A DNA stretch of 64,000 nt, taken from assembly GCF_020510525.1 (NCBI RefSeq), contig NZ_CP075188.1, positions 992,001 to 1,056,000 of the forward strand, read 5' to 3'. The position numbers and the translations under genes are program-made. The notes under the pieces are model-generated. The model had not been told where the DNA came from, searched no databases, and worked only from the letters and a program-made list of their open reading frames with translations. The stretch comes from Quatrionicoccus australiensis. GTDB lineage: Bacteria; Pseudomonadota; Gammaproteobacteria; Burkholderiales; Rhodocyclaceae. This document shows, piece by piece, positions 26,413 to 35,295 of the stretch. Within the stretch, counting starts at the first letter, position 1. Every line of letters starts with the position of its first letter.

Positions 26413-26595
26413 CATATTTCTCCTGAGCGGTTTTAGAGGTTTCTCTGTTGCGGTTGGTTTTGTTTATTCTTTGCCTGAAGGCGCATTGCACCCAGGACGC
26501 GAAGACGAGCCGAAGATGACCAACGGAAATCCCCGTGGGACAGTGCAAATTGCACGGCAAGGCGAAGTCGACAAAGTCATGGGGGCAACGCGCCT

Positions 26596-26883
26596 TCAGG
26601 CCGGTTTGACGACGATGTCGCCGCCGATGATCTGCGCCTGGCAGGCCAGGCGGTGACCGCGCGGCGCGAGGTTGTCCTTGAGCACCTGGTCTTCGAGGAT
26701 GCTCGGCGGCGCGAGGTTTTCACCGCCGGAGATGACCTTGGTCAGGCAGGTGCAGCATTCGCCCTCACGACAGCCGTAGACGATGCCGGCGCCGACTTTT
26801 TCCGAGACTTCGATGAGGCGGGTGCCGGCCGGAACGGTGACGGTGACGCCGATGTCTTCGAAGGTGACTTTTGCTTTTGGCAT
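26596..26883 (-). CDS. [2Fe-2S] ferredoxin
   Basis: 95 aa. Plant-type ligands lie in YGCREGECCTCLTKV and HRLACQAQI. The start MPKAKVTFEDIGVTVTVPAG has a good AGGGGAGAAA upstream. Probably an electron donor or carrier in the nif operon. It is not the FeSII type: shorter, with a different C-terminus. The 184-bp gap to the FeSII gene contains GTGCAA-A-TTGCAC (26543-26555) and only a poor sigma-54 match. Confidence 0.9.
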   Translation of the reverse strand: MPKAKVTFEDIGVTVTVPAGTRLIEVSEKVGAGIVYGCREGECCTCLTKVISGGENLAPPSILEDQVLKDNLAPRGHRLACQAQIIGGDIVVKPA

Positions 26884-26899
26884 TGTTTTCTCCCCTGTT

Positions 26900-28222
26900 T
26901 TAAGCGAGCGACGCCATGTCGATCTCGCGGTGTTCGACCTGGCCGGTCAGGTGACGGGCCAGGCTTTCGCCCAGACTGCGGCAGTGTTCAAGTTCGTCGG
27001 CAGCCGGCACCAGCTTGACGCGCAGTCCATCCACCGGCAGGCGCAGCTTGAGGCCGCGCAGGCGGTCCTCGATCAGGCGCACGGCTTCGCCGCTCCAGCC
27101 GTAGGAGCCGAAGGCGGCGCCGAGCTTGCCCTTGATGTTGACGGTGGTCAGCGAGGAGAGCAGGTCCCAGATCGGGCGTACGGCGTCGCCGTTGATGGTC
27201 GGGCTGCCGATGGCGATGCCGTCGGCCTCCTCGATCAGGTCGGTAAAGATGCCGGATTCGCCGCCTTCGAGGTCGTACAGCGAGACACGTACGCCGTCTA
27301 TGCGTTCGGCACCGGCGGCCAGCGCTTCGGCCATGCGCCGGGTGTTGCCGTAGGCCGAGATGTAGAAGACGACCAGGGTCTTTTCGCTGCGCGCTTCGTT
27401 GAACAGGCGGGGCGAGGCGAGTTCGCGGTAGCGCAGCACGTAGTCGCGCGGCTGGTGGCGCAGGATGGGGCCGTGCGCCGGCGCGATCAGTTGCAGGGCT
27501 AGCGGCTCGATCAGCGCCATCGCGTCGAGCACGTACTCGCGGAAGGGGCGCATGATGTGGGCGTAGTAGTACTCGAAGGAAAAGCGGAAATCGCCGACCC
27601 GGTCATTGAACAGCCGACCGTCGCAGAAATGGCAGCCGAAGACGTCGCCGGTAAACAGGATCGCGTCTTCCTCGAGATAGGTGCACTGCGTGTCCGGCCA
27701 GTGCAGGTAGGGCGTATGCAGGAAACGCAGCGTCCGGCCGCCGAGGTCGACGGTGTCGTCGGTGGTGACCGGAATGTATTCGGGCGGTTTTTCGCCGGAA
27801 GGCTTCAACAGTGCCTTCAGCATCATCTGGGCGCGGCTCGACAGGTAAACGCGGGCCTGGGGTGCGCGCTTCAGCAACTCGGGCAGGGCGCCGCTGTGGT
27901 CCGGCTCGAGGTGGTTGAGAACGATGGTGGTGATTTCGTCGTAACGGGCCACCGATTCGAGGCGGCGGAAGAAATCGTCGGCAAAGCTTTCCTTCACCGT
28001 ATCGATCACCGCCACGCCCGTTTCGCCACGCACGACATAAGCGTTGTAGCTCGTGCCGTTGGCGGTTTTCAGGATGATGTCGAAAGTGCGCAGATGCGGG
28101 TCGAGGGCGCCCACCCAGTGGACGCCCGGCGCGATTTCTACTGCAAGATAAGGCTCCCCGGCCGAGCTGCCGGGCGCCTTGCTCACGCTCGTGGCCGGGC
28201 CTTCGGCCCGAGTCGGGACCAT
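26900..28222 (-). CDS. Flavodiiron protein (FprA type)
   Basis: 440 aa from ATG 28222. The N-terminal metallo-beta-lactamase domain has NHLEPDHSG (H-x-E-x-D-H site), GDVFGCHFCDG and PAHGPILR. The C-terminal flavodoxin domain (about from residue 285) has VFYISAYGNTRRMAEALAAG and GSYGWSGEAV. These proteins reduce O2 or NO to harmless products and occur in nif clusters, suggesting oxygen protection. The first 30 residues (TRAEGPATSVSKAPGSSAGE) are low-complexity and unlike the family; a start nearer LAVEIAPGVHWVGALD is possible. Longer frames overlap the previous gene. Confidence 0.9.
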   Translation of the reverse strand: MVPTRAEGPATSVSKAPGSSAGEPYLAVEIAPGVHWVGALDPHLRTFDIILKTANGTSYNAYVVRGETGVAVIDTVKESFADDFFRRLESVARYDEITTIVLNHLEPDHSGALPELLKRAPQARVYLSSRAQMMLKALLKPSGEKPPEYIPVTTDDTVDLGGRTLRFLHTPYLHWPDTQCTYLEEDAILFTGDVFGCHFCDGRLFNDRVGDFRFSFEYYYAHIMRPFREYVLDAMALIEPLALQLIAPAHGPILRHQPRDYVLRYRELASPRLFNEARSEKTLVVFYISAYGNTRRMAEALAAGAERIDGVRVSLYDLEGGESGIFTDLIEEADGIAIGSPTINGDAVRPIWDLLSSLTTVNIKGKLGAAFGSYGWSGEAVRLIEDRLRGLKLRLPVDGLRVKLVPAADELEHCRSLGESLARHLTGQVEHREIDMASLA

Positions 28223-28247
28223 TGTCCCGCTGGCGCAGGACTCGTGG

Positions 28248-28718
28248 TCAGTGACCGCCGCAGCCGTCATGTTCAGCCTCGTCCTCATGTTCATGGCTGC
28301 CGCAGCTGCCGTGGCCTTCGGGACCATGCACGCAGGCTTCGATATTGCCTGCCGGCAATTCGACGTCATTCAGCCCGATCCAGGCGTCGACCGCTGCGAC
28401 ATCGAAACCGACCATGCGCTCCTCGCCGATTTCCATCAACGGGCGGCGAATCAGCAGCGGGTTTTCGAGCAGCAGATTGACGGCATGCTCGAAACCGAGG
28501 TTCTCCGGCACGATCTGCCCGGCCTTGATCGCCGGTGCCGCCGGGTTGAACCAGCTGCCGATCGGCAGCTTGCCGAGGAAGGCAAGCAAGCGCTCAGCGG
28601 TCCACGCCTCGGTTTTCAGGTTTTTCGCCTGCACGGTGTGGCCGGCTGCAGCAAGCAGGGTCTTCTGGCGAAGATTGCCCTTGCAACCGGGTTTTTCGTA
28701 AAACGTGACAACTGCCAT
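28248..28718 (-). CDS. Nitrogenase-associated ArsC/Spx-like protein (NifO type)
   Basis: 156 aa. ArsC-like fold: VTFYEKPGCKGNLRQKTLLA with a single active-site-like Cys, then RRPLMEIGEERMVGFD. This fits the nitrogenase-associated subgroup of ArsC-like proteins, linked to NifO in Azotobacter. The C-terminus is rich in His, Cys and acidic residues (HGPEGHGSCGSHEHEDEAE), a likely metal-binding tail. It sits 4 bp after the fdxN-type ferredoxin in the nifB operon. Confidence 0.85.
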   Translation of the reverse strand: MAVVTFYEKPGCKGNLRQKTLLAAAGHTVQAKNLKTEAWTAERLLAFLGKLPIGSWFNPAAPAIKAGQIVPENLGFEHAVNLLLENPLLIRRPLMEIGEERMVGFDVAAVDAWIGLNDVELPAGNIEACVHGPEGHGSCGSHEHEDEAEHDGCGGH

Positions 28719-28722
28719 AGGG

Positions 28723-29001
28723 TTATGCCGCTTCTTTCCAGAGGCCGAATTGCTTCAGCTTTTCAATCGGGATGCCGGTCAGCGAACCGGGCGGGTTCAG
28801 GAAAGCGCCCAGTTCATCGACGATGGCCATTTCAATCGGGCAGATCGCAGCGCATTGCGGCACGCTGTGATCGCCCAGACACTCGGTACATTTATCGTCG
28901 GCGATCAGGAAATGCGGCTTGTCTTCGTAGATCGCGTCGTTCGGACAGACATCGACGCAAGCCCAGCAATTGACGCAGGATTCGGTAATTTGGAGGGCCA
29001 T
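28723..29001 (-). CDS. fdxN: 2[4Fe-4S] ferredoxin next to nifB
   Basis: 92 aa. Cluster motif one is CVNCWACVDVCP; motif two is CTECLGDHSVPQCAAICP, with the longer spacing typical of nif-associated ferredoxins. The ATG directly follows the nifB stop (29002). FdxN-type ferredoxins pass electrons to NifB for NifB-co synthesis or to nitrogenase. The symbol follows that convention. Confidence 0.9.
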   Translation of the reverse strand: MALQITESCVNCWACVDVCPNDAIYEDKPHFLIADDKCTECLGDHSVPQCAAICPIEMAIVDELGAFLNPPGSLTGIPIEKLKQFGLWKEAA

Positions 29002-30510
29002 TTACGCCACCTTCAGGGTTTCTGCGGACGGACTCAGCTTGCCGGTCGCTGCGATTTCCTTGTACACCGCCATCACCGCTTCCTCGATCGGCTCCATCGC
29101 GTGTTCACCATTCGGCACGATGCCGGCGGCTTCCAGCTTGCCCCAGGGCTCGTAGCCGATCTTGGAGCAGAGCACCACTTCGCAGCCTTCAAGAATGCGG
29201 ATGTTGCGTTCGAGCAGCGATTCCGTGGCGCCGGCATCGACGACGTCGCCGTCACCGCAGGCATCCATGCCGCCGCAGTAGAGTTCGGTCTTGCGATGGC
29301 TCATGAAGCGCGCGCCAGCCGGCGAGGCTTCGTAGATCAGGAATTCGCGGGCGTGTCCGAAGTGCTCGGCAACGACGCCGTTCTTGCCGGCGACCGCCAT
29401 CAGCACCGGCCGGGCATCGGCCGGAATGCCGAGTTCTTCGGCCTTGGGCTTGACGTTGCCGCGCTTGGCTTCAAGCTGTTCGATGATCGAGTCGTGCACT
29501 TCCTTGCGGCGGACCATGGCGGCTTCGTAATCGACCTCCATGACGTCGATCTTGTCCATGGTGAACTCGTCGCCGCGGTCCTCGCCGAGCAGGCCGACCG
29601 CATCGGCACGGCACTGGCGGCAATGGCGCATCATCGCCATGTCGCCGGCACAGGCGTCCTGCAGTTCCTGCAGTTGCTCGGGCGTCGGTTCCGGCTGTTC
29701 CATGATGCCGTAGTAGGTGCCGTGTTCCGGCTCGGCGATCAGCGGCATGACGTTGTGCAGGAAGGCGCCCTTGGCCTTGACGATCTTCGAGACTTCCTTG
29801 AGATGCTCGTCATTGACGCCGGGGATCAGCACCGAATTGACCTTGACCAGGATGCCGCGGTCGGTCAGCATCTGCAGACCCTTCTGCTGCTGCTCGATCA
29901 GGATGCGCGCGCCTTCGACGCCGAAAATGCGCTTGTTCTCCCAGAAGATCCACGGGTAGATCTTGGCACCGACTTCGGGATCGACACAGTTGATGGTGAT
30001 CGTCACGTGGTCGATGTTGTGCTGGGCGATGCGGTCGACATACATCGGCAGGTTGAGGCCGTTGGTCGACACGCAGAGCTTGATGTCCGGGGCGCGCGCC
30101 GAAAGCTCTTCAAAAGTCTCGAAGGTGCGGGCCGGGTTGGCGAGAGGGTCACCGGGGCCGGCGATGCCGAGTACCGTCATTTGCGGGATTTCGGCCGCGA
30201 CGGCGAGCACCTTGTTGATCGCCTGTTTCGGCGTCAGCACTTCGGAAACGACGCCCGGACGGGATTCGTTGGAACAGTCATACTTGCGGTTGCAGTAATT
30301 GCACTGGATGTTGCAGGCCGGGGCCACGGCAACGTGCATGCGGGCAAAGTAGTGGTGCGCTTCTTCGGAATAGCAGGGGTGATCCTGAACCTTGGCGCGG
30401 ATGTGGTCGGGCAGGTGGGCCAGCGCGTCGGGCGCACTGCCGCAACCGCTGGAGGCGCAGCCGCCGCCTTCTGCGGCTGGCGGGGTATTGCTGATAACTG
30501 GAAGTTCCAC
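29002..30510 (-). CDS. nifB: NifB, FeMo-co biosynthesis radical SAM protein
   Basis: 502 aa. The radical SAM cluster site is PACNIQCNYC (Cys66, 70, 73). Core segments TVLGIAGPGDPLANP and CVSTNGLNLP follow. The C-terminal domain (from about residue 380, VLMAVAGKNGVVAEHFGHAR) is the NifX/NafY-like fold that holds NifB-co. NifB builds the [8Fe-9S-C] core of FeMo-co. First gene of an eight-gene minus-strand operon behind a strong sigma-54 promoter. Confidence 0.97.
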   Translation of the reverse strand: MELPVISNTPPAAEGGGCASSGCGSAPDALAHLPDHIRAKVQDHPCYSEEAHHYFARMHVAVAPACNIQCNYCNRKYDCSNESRPGVVSEVLTPKQAINKVLAVAAEIPQMTVLGIAGPGDPLANPARTFETFEELSARAPDIKLCVSTNGLNLPMYVDRIAQHNIDHVTITINCVDPEVGAKIYPWIFWENKRIFGVEGARILIEQQQKGLQMLTDRGILVKVNSVLIPGVNDEHLKEVSKIVKAKGAFLHNVMPLIAEPEHGTYYGIMEQPEPTPEQLQELQDACAGDMAMMRHCRQCRADAVGLLGEDRGDEFTMDKIDVMEVDYEAAMVRRKEVHDSIIEQLEAKRGNVKPKAEELGIPADARPVLMAVAGKNGVVAEHFGHAREFLIYEASPAGARFMSHRKTELYCGGMDACGDGDVVDAGATESLLERNIRILEGCEVVLCSKIGYEPWGKLEAAGIVPNGEHAMEPIEEAVMAVYKEIAATGKLSPSAETLKVA

Positions 30511-30546
30511 GATGAAGGCTCCTCGAAATCGGTTCGCAGCCTATTC

Positions 30547-30562
30547 AGCAATCGCTGTGCCA
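30547..30562 (-). promoter_or_regulatory. Sigma-54 promoter of the nifB operon
   Basis: Minus strand TGGCACAGCGATTGCT matches TGGCAC-N5-TTGCT fully. Start expected near 30536, 26 nt before the nifB ATG. Confidence 0.88.
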
Positions 30563-30625
30563 GTCGTCTTATGTTATTTAAATCAATAACTTGTCTGTTT
30601 GTTGTTTGGCTTCTGTCGGGTGCCT

Positions 30626-30641
30626 TGTCAGAAACGCGACA
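30626..30641. promoter_or_regulatory. NifA UAS of the nifB operon
   Basis: TGTCAGAAACGCGACA is a perfect TGT-N10-ACA, about 98 bp upstream of the predicted start, ideal for NifA. Confidence 0.82.
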
Positions 30642-30834
30642 GCCCGGCGCGGGCTTTCCGACTTTGCCGGCTGACAGCCCTCACTGGTTTTCGAAAATTT
30701 GCTGCTTCAAGACATTGGTGTATGTCATTTGATTGACTTCGCGCGGCGTGCTCCTACAATCATCAGGATTCCGGGGGCGGGGCGACGTAATCTGCCGCAG
30801 GCAGCCCGGACGCATTCACGGGGGGAGATGCAGC

Positions 30835-31986
30835 ATGGCAAACCTGAAACTGTTTTATGCGACCAACCGGCACCATCTGGGCGATGCCTTGCATCCCGAT
30901 GGCTACGGCACCAAGTTCAGCGACGACGGCATGGAAAACCTGCGTTTTGGCGTGTTGACCGTCAAGGCCGCCGATGCGCAGATCAAGAAGTGCCTCAAGG
31001 CCGATGTCGGCCCGCTCGGCAGGGGCAATGGCGAGAAACTCAGCGAGTACCTGGCAACTTGTGCGGCAACGGCAAGCATCGATGTCTATCCCGAGACGAT
31101 CAGCAAGGATATTGCCGATGTCGCGCAGAAACATGCCAAGCTCGGCTCGCTCGCCATGTTCGAGGACCTGATGTGCCTGATGGAGGCGAGCAGCGACGTG
31201 CTGATCTACATCCACGGCTTCAACGTCAAGTGGAACGAGGCGGTGGGTGGCGCACTGGCCCTGCAACTGATGCTCGACAACAGCCCGCGGCGCGATCCGG
31301 CGCAGAACCTCTCGGTCGTCCTTTTCTCCTGGCCGTCGGACGGCGCGGCGCTGCCCTGGGTGTCCTACAAGTCGGACCGCACCGAGGCGGCCGGCTCGGG
31401 CGGTGCGGTCGGGCGCGCCTTCCTCAAGGTGCGCGATTTCCTGGTCGGCCTGCGTGACAAGGCACGCGCCGGCGGACGTGAACTGTGCGGCCAGGACATT
31501 CATCTGCTCTGCCATTCGATGGGCAATTTCCTGCTCGAAAATGCGCTCGCCCGGCTCTACGACTTCTCGCCGGGCAACGCCCTGCCGCGCCTGTTCGAGC
31601 ATGTCTTCCTGTGTGCGCCCGATCTCGACGACGATGCGCTGGAAGAGGGCAAGGCGCTTGGCCGGATCAACCAGATCGCACGCCAGGTGACGCTCTATTA
31701 CAACCGTCACGACAAGGCGATGTATGTCTCCGACTACACCAAGGGCAATCCGGAGCGCCTCGGCCATAACGGCGCCGCGCATCCGGCGCAGCTGCACAAC
31801 AAGATCCATCAGGTTGATTGCACGCCGGTGGTCAGCGACTTCACCGGCCACAGCTATTACCTGAGCGGCAGCGTCAATGCCGACATCCGCCTGAGCATCG
31901 ATGGTCGGGCGCAGGACGATGCGCTGCGCCAGCGTGCGCGCAACGCCAATCTCGACAATTGCTGGACGATGCAGGTGGCGCCATGA
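30835..31986 (+). CDS. Alpha/beta hydrolase (DUF900 type)
   Basis: 383 aa, starting MANLKLFYATNRHHLGDALH with GGGGGGAGATG upstream. VLIYIHGFNVKWNEAV is the hydrolase oxyanion region, and HLLCHSMGNFLLENAL holds the nucleophile Ser (G-x-S-x-G-like HSMG). The C-terminal His is probably in GHSYYL or nearby. Substrate unknown. The ATGA overlap with the lipoprotein gene shows the two work together. No signal peptide seen. Confidence 0.83.
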   Translation: MANLKLFYATNRHHLGDALHPDGYGTKFSDDGMENLRFGVLTVKAADAQIKKCLKADVGPLGRGNGEKLSEYLATCAATASIDVYPETISKDIADVAQKHAKLGSLAMFEDLMCLMEASSDVLIYIHGFNVKWNEAVGGALALQLMLDNSPRRDPAQNLSVVLFSWPSDGAALPWVSYKSDRTEAAGSGGAVGRAFLKVRDFLVGLRDKARAGGRELCGQDIHLLCHSMGNFLLENALARLYDFSPGNALPRLFEHVFLCAPDLDDDALEEGKALGRINQIARQVTLYYNRHDKAMYVSDYTKGNPERLGHNGAAHPAQLHNKIHQVDCTPVVSDFTGHSYYLSGSVNADIRLSIDGRAQDDALRQRARNANLDNCWTMQVAP

Positions 31987-32897
31987 TCAAGTTCTCCGGA
32001 TTTTTGCCCTTTTTGCGGCGTGGACCGCTGAGCTGGCTGGCAATACTCCTGTTGTTGCTTGGACTCGGCGGCTGCGCCTCGTCAGCGGTCGACTCTTCGC
32101 CAGCGGCAGAAATGCCGGTTCGGGCCAGTGCCGTGGCGCCAATGCCAGTGCCTGCTCCGACGCTGCCGGCGCCACCGCCGGAAAATGCGCTACCGGGCGA
32201 GGCGCAGGCTGTTGCAGCGGCACCGGTTGCTGTCGCAACGAGCGCCCCGCATCGCGGCTCGGCCCGCCCGGTAAGAGCGCGCCGCGCGGCCAGCCAAACG
32301 CCGGAAGTCGCCTTCCTCGAAGCCGAAACGCCGCCGCCCGAACTGGTCGAGGCCAGTCTCGCCTACAGCGTGACGCGCGAGATGCACATCGGGCGCAGTT
32401 ATCCGGTCGAACTCTGGCTCGATCAACAAGTCGGCGAGGCCGATCTCGGGCGCAATCTGGCCTTGAAGATCAAGCCGGCGGCGGGCGAGGTCGATACCGG
32501 GCGGCTGGTCGTCGAACTCGGCAACGAGGTGGTTGCCGAACTGCTGGTTTTCAACGGCGAGTTCGAGGTCAATCCGGCCGGCCCCATCGTCCAGCCGGTA
32601 TTGCCCAAGGTTCCGCTGCGCTGGCAATGGCTGGTCAAGCCGCTGAAGACCGGCGAGCTGAAACTGCAGGTCCGGGTCGCGGCGCGCATCAGCGGCCGGG
32701 AGAGCGGCGTCAGCACGCCCTATCTTGGCAGCGTCATCGTCACTTCGTGGCCGCCGGCGACCTTCGAGGAATTCATCGAGTTGCTCAAAAGCTGGGTCAG
32801 GCAGGTAGACAGCCTGTTTGCCCTGCTCGGCACCAGCCTGGCGGCCATCGCCGCATTTTTCTTCAAGCGGGGTAACGGCGAAAAGACGGCCGAGTAG
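31983..32897 (+). CDS. Lipoprotein with C-terminal membrane segment, unknown
   Basis: 304 aa. The signal peptide ends at lipobox LGGCASS (Cys about residue 31). A Pro/Ala-rich linker follows (about residues 40-105), then a beta-rich domain (ASLAYSVTREMHIGRSYPVE to LGSVIVTSWPPAT) and a C-terminal hydrophobic segment (FALLGTSLAAIAAFFFKRG). The N-terminal anchor suggests export. Co-produced with the upstream hydrolase. No family recognised. Confidence 0.65.
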   Translation: MIKFSGFLPFLRRGPLSWLAILLLLLGLGGCASSAVDSSPAAEMPVRASAVAPMPVPAPTLPAPPPENALPGEAQAVAAAPVAVATSAPHRGSARPVRARRAASQTPEVAFLEAETPPPELVEASLAYSVTREMHIGRSYPVELWLDQQVGEADLGRNLALKIKPAAGEVDTGRLVVELGNEVVAELLVFNGEFEVNPAGPIVQPVLPKVPLRWQWLVKPLKTGELKLQVRVAARISGRESGVSTPYLGSVIVTSWPPATFEEFIELLKSWVRQVDSLFALLGTSLAAIAAFFFKRGNGEKTAE

Positions 32898-32976
32898 ACG
32901 TGCCCCTGCGGCGGCAAGCGGGCAAAAATGCCGTTGCGGGCAGGTCGACCGTTGGGGATTCGTGTTGATGTGACAC

Positions 32977-33003
32977 CAGGGCCGGTCGATCCGGCCCTGA
33001 TTA
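32977..33003 (+). terminator. Hairpin between convergent lipoprotein and kinase genes
   Basis: CAGGGCCGG-TCGAT-CCGGCCCTG is a perfect 9-bp stem, followed on the plus strand by ATTATTT. It lies between the converging ends at 32897 and 33001; a fair terminator for the plus-strand pair. Confidence 0.6.
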
Positions 33004-35295
33004 TTTCTGGCGCGCCGACAGTTTGTCGAGCAGCAGCTTGAAGAAGATATCCGGGTCAATCGGCTTGGTCGCAAAATCATCCATGCCGGCCGCCAGGCAG
33101 CGTGCCTTGTCTTCGGCAAAGGCATTCGCGGTCATCGCGATGATCAGCTGTTCCTTGCCGCCGGGCTGGCTGCGGATGCGGCGGGTCGCTTCCAGACCAT
33201 CCATGCGCGGCATCTGCATGTCCATCAGGATCAGCGCGTAGTGCGGTTGTTGCTGGAACAGCGCGACGGCCTGTTCGCCATCTTCGGCGGTGTCGACGTG
33301 GAAGCCGATTTCTTCGAGCAGGATCTGGGCGATCTCGCGATTGATCGGTTCGTCTTCGACGAGCAGGACATGGCTGCCGGCAAAGCTCTGGCGCAGGGAG
33401 GCCTCGGCATCGAGTTCGTCAGCAATCTGGCTGACGGGGTGAGGTAGCGGCTTTTTCAGGCGGGCGGTGAACCAGAAGGTGCTGCCCTTGCCCGGTTCGC
33501 TTTCGACCCCCACTTCGCCGTTCATGGCATCGGCAATTTTCGCGGTAATCGCCAGCCCCAGCCCGGTGCCGCCATATTTGCGCGTCGTTGAGCCGTCCGC
33601 CTGTTCAAAGGCGGTAAACAAGCGGGGCAGGGCCTCCGGCGCAATGCCGATGCCGGTGTCGCTGACCTCGAAGCGCAGCAGCAGGCTGGCGGCATCCTCT
33701 TCGAGGATGACGGCGCGCAGGGTGACGCTGCCCTGTTCGGTGAATTTCACGGCATTGACGGCGTAATTGAGCAGCGCCTGTTGCAGTCGGGTCCGGTCGC
33801 CAAGGACCAGCGGCGGCAACTCGGGCAGGGTGTAGGACAGGTGCAGCTGCTTTTCCCTTGCCCGTTGCTGCAGCATCGAACTGACATTTTCAAACAGGCT
33901 GCCGACCGGGAAGCTGTTTTCTTCGAGTATCAGTTTGCCGGCTTCGATCTTGGAGAGGTCGAGCACCATGTTGATGACTTCAAGCAGGTGTTCACCGGCC
34001 GCTTCGAGCTTGCCCAGACGTTCGCCCTGCTCCGGACTGAGGCCGGCGCGCCGCATCAGCAGGGCCATGCCGCTGATGGCATTGAGTGGCGTGCGGATTT
34101 CGTGACTCATGTTGGCGAGGAAGGTGCTCTTCGAGCGGCTGGCCGCTTCGGCCGCTTCCTTGGCCTGGTAGAGGGCGGTGGTGCGCTCGCTGACCCGCGC
34201 TTCCAGGCTGGCGTTCATGTCGCGCAGTTCATGCTCGCGTTCGAGAATGGCGTTGGCCATCTTGCCGATATCGTCGGAAAGGTGATTGAACTCGGTAATC
34301 CGGCCGCGCGGCCAGGCGTCCACCGTTTCGCCTTGGGCGATCTGGTGCGCCTGGCGGACGATGCCGGCCAGCGGTCTGAGCAGCCGCGAAGCACCGTAAA
34401 GGGCAAGCAGGGAACCGATCAGCAAGGATGCCAGGAAGCCGCCACAGACGATGAGGACGGTCATGCGGATTTCCGGGTGGTCGAGGCCGGCCGGCAGGCG
34501 GGCAATGAAGGACCAGCCCAGGGCGGCCGAGCGGGCACCGCCGACGTAATAGCTGCGGCCGTTGAAAGCATATTGCGTGGGCAGGGTTTCGCCCTTGAGC
34601 ACGGCATTGAGGATGGGCGAGTTGTAGAGATTGAGTTCGCCGACCCGTTTTGCCGATTCGGTATCGGCGAGCAGTTCGCCGCGCTGGTCGATGACCCAGA
34701 TCGCTCTTTGTTTTTCCCCGGGGTTGCGATCGAGGATGTTGAGCAGGTAGCTGAGCGGAATTTCCGCCAGCAGCACCTGCTCGTTGCCGGCCGGTACGGC
34801 CAGTCCGACCGTCACGACGCCGCTCAGCGCCGACAGGTATTTGTCGCTCCAGACCGGCCCGCCGCGCAGTTTGACTTCACGAAAGAGCGGCGTGCCGGAG
34901 AGGTCGCTGCCGAGTACCTCGCGTTCGAGATGCCGGTAGTCCGGCGGCAAGCCGGCGGTGACCACCTCCCCGCGGGCCGAGAGCAGGTAGAGCGCCCGGA
35001 AAACCTTGCCACCGGCAACCGCCTGACTGATCAGCGCAGTCGGTGATGCACTGTTGTCCAGGGCGCTGGCGACCAGGGCCAGTTGTTCCTGCTGGGCCAG
35101 CATCTGCATTTCGATACGGAAAGCCAGTTCGCGGGCATCGCCTTCGGCGCGGGTGCGGATTTCCGATTCCAGCTGCGGAATGCGGGTGAGCAGGAAGATC
35201 GAGCCGACGATCAGGAAGGTCAGCACCGAGGTTACTGCGAGCAACACGCCGAGGTAAGCGTGCAGTCGCCATTCGCGCAAGGCGGGTGGGGTCAT
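33001..35295 (-). CDS. Hybrid sensor histidine kinase with Cache-like domain
   Basis: 764 aa. N-terminal span about 14-38, periplasmic Cache-like sensor, second span about 280-303, HAMP (about 305-360), HisKA with phospho-acceptor His near 398 ([13 protein letters not shown]), and an HATPase domain with [15 protein letters not shown] and GGTGLGLAI. The C-terminal receiver has Asp near 692 ([13 protein letters not shown]). No HPt or output domain, so a separate phosphotransfer partner is needed. The ATG overlaps the stop of the binding-protein gene by 4 bp, suggesting the binding protein feeds it its signal. Confidence 0.93.
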   Translation of the reverse strand: MTPPALREWRLHAYLGVLLAVTSVLTFLIVGSIFLLTRIPQLESEIRTRAEGDARELAFRIEMQMLAQQEQLALVASALDNSASPTALISQAVAGGKVFRALYLLSARGEVVTAGLPPDYRHLEREVLGSDLSGTPLFREVKLRGGPVWSDKYLSALSGVVTVGLAVPAGNEQVLLAEIPLSYLLNILDRNPGEKQRAIWVIDQRGELLADTESAKRVGELNLYNSPILNAVLKGETLPTQYAFNGRSYYVGGARSAALGWSFIARLPAGLDHPEIRMTVLIVCGGFLASLLIGSLLALYGASRLLRPLAGIVRQAHQIAQGETVDAWPRGRITEFNHLSDDIGKMANAILEREHELRDMNASLEARVSERTTALYQAKEAAEAASRSKSTFLANMSHEIRTPLNAISGMALLMRRAGLSPEQGERLGKLEAAGEHLLEVINMVLDLSKIEAGKLILEENSFPVGSLFENVSSMLQQRAREKQLHLSYTLPELPPLVLGDRTRLQQALLNYAVNAVKFTEQGSVTLRAVILEEDAASLLLRFEVSDTGIGIAPEALPRLFTAFEQADGSTTRKYGGTGLGLAITAKIADAMNGEVGVESEPGKGSTFWFTARLKKPLPHPVSQIADELDAEASLRQSFAGSHVLLVEDEPINREIAQILLEEIGFHVDTAEDGEQAVALFQQQPHYALILMDMQMPRMDGLEATRRIRSQPGGKEQLIIAMTANAFAEDKARCLAAGMDDFATKPIDPDIFFKLLLDKLSARQK

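Noticed and set aside
26543..26555. GTGCAA-A-TTGCAC dyad as a specific operator
   Set aside because: Single occurrence, short, no known matching regulator; mentioned only in the ferredoxin entry.
26545..26559. Second sigma-54 promoter upstream of the FeSII-type gene (minus strand)
   Set aside because: It has GC in place of the invariant GG at -24 and no TGT-N10-ACA upstream.
28705..30732. 675-codon plus-strand open frame
   Set aside because: Antisense to nifB and fdxN.
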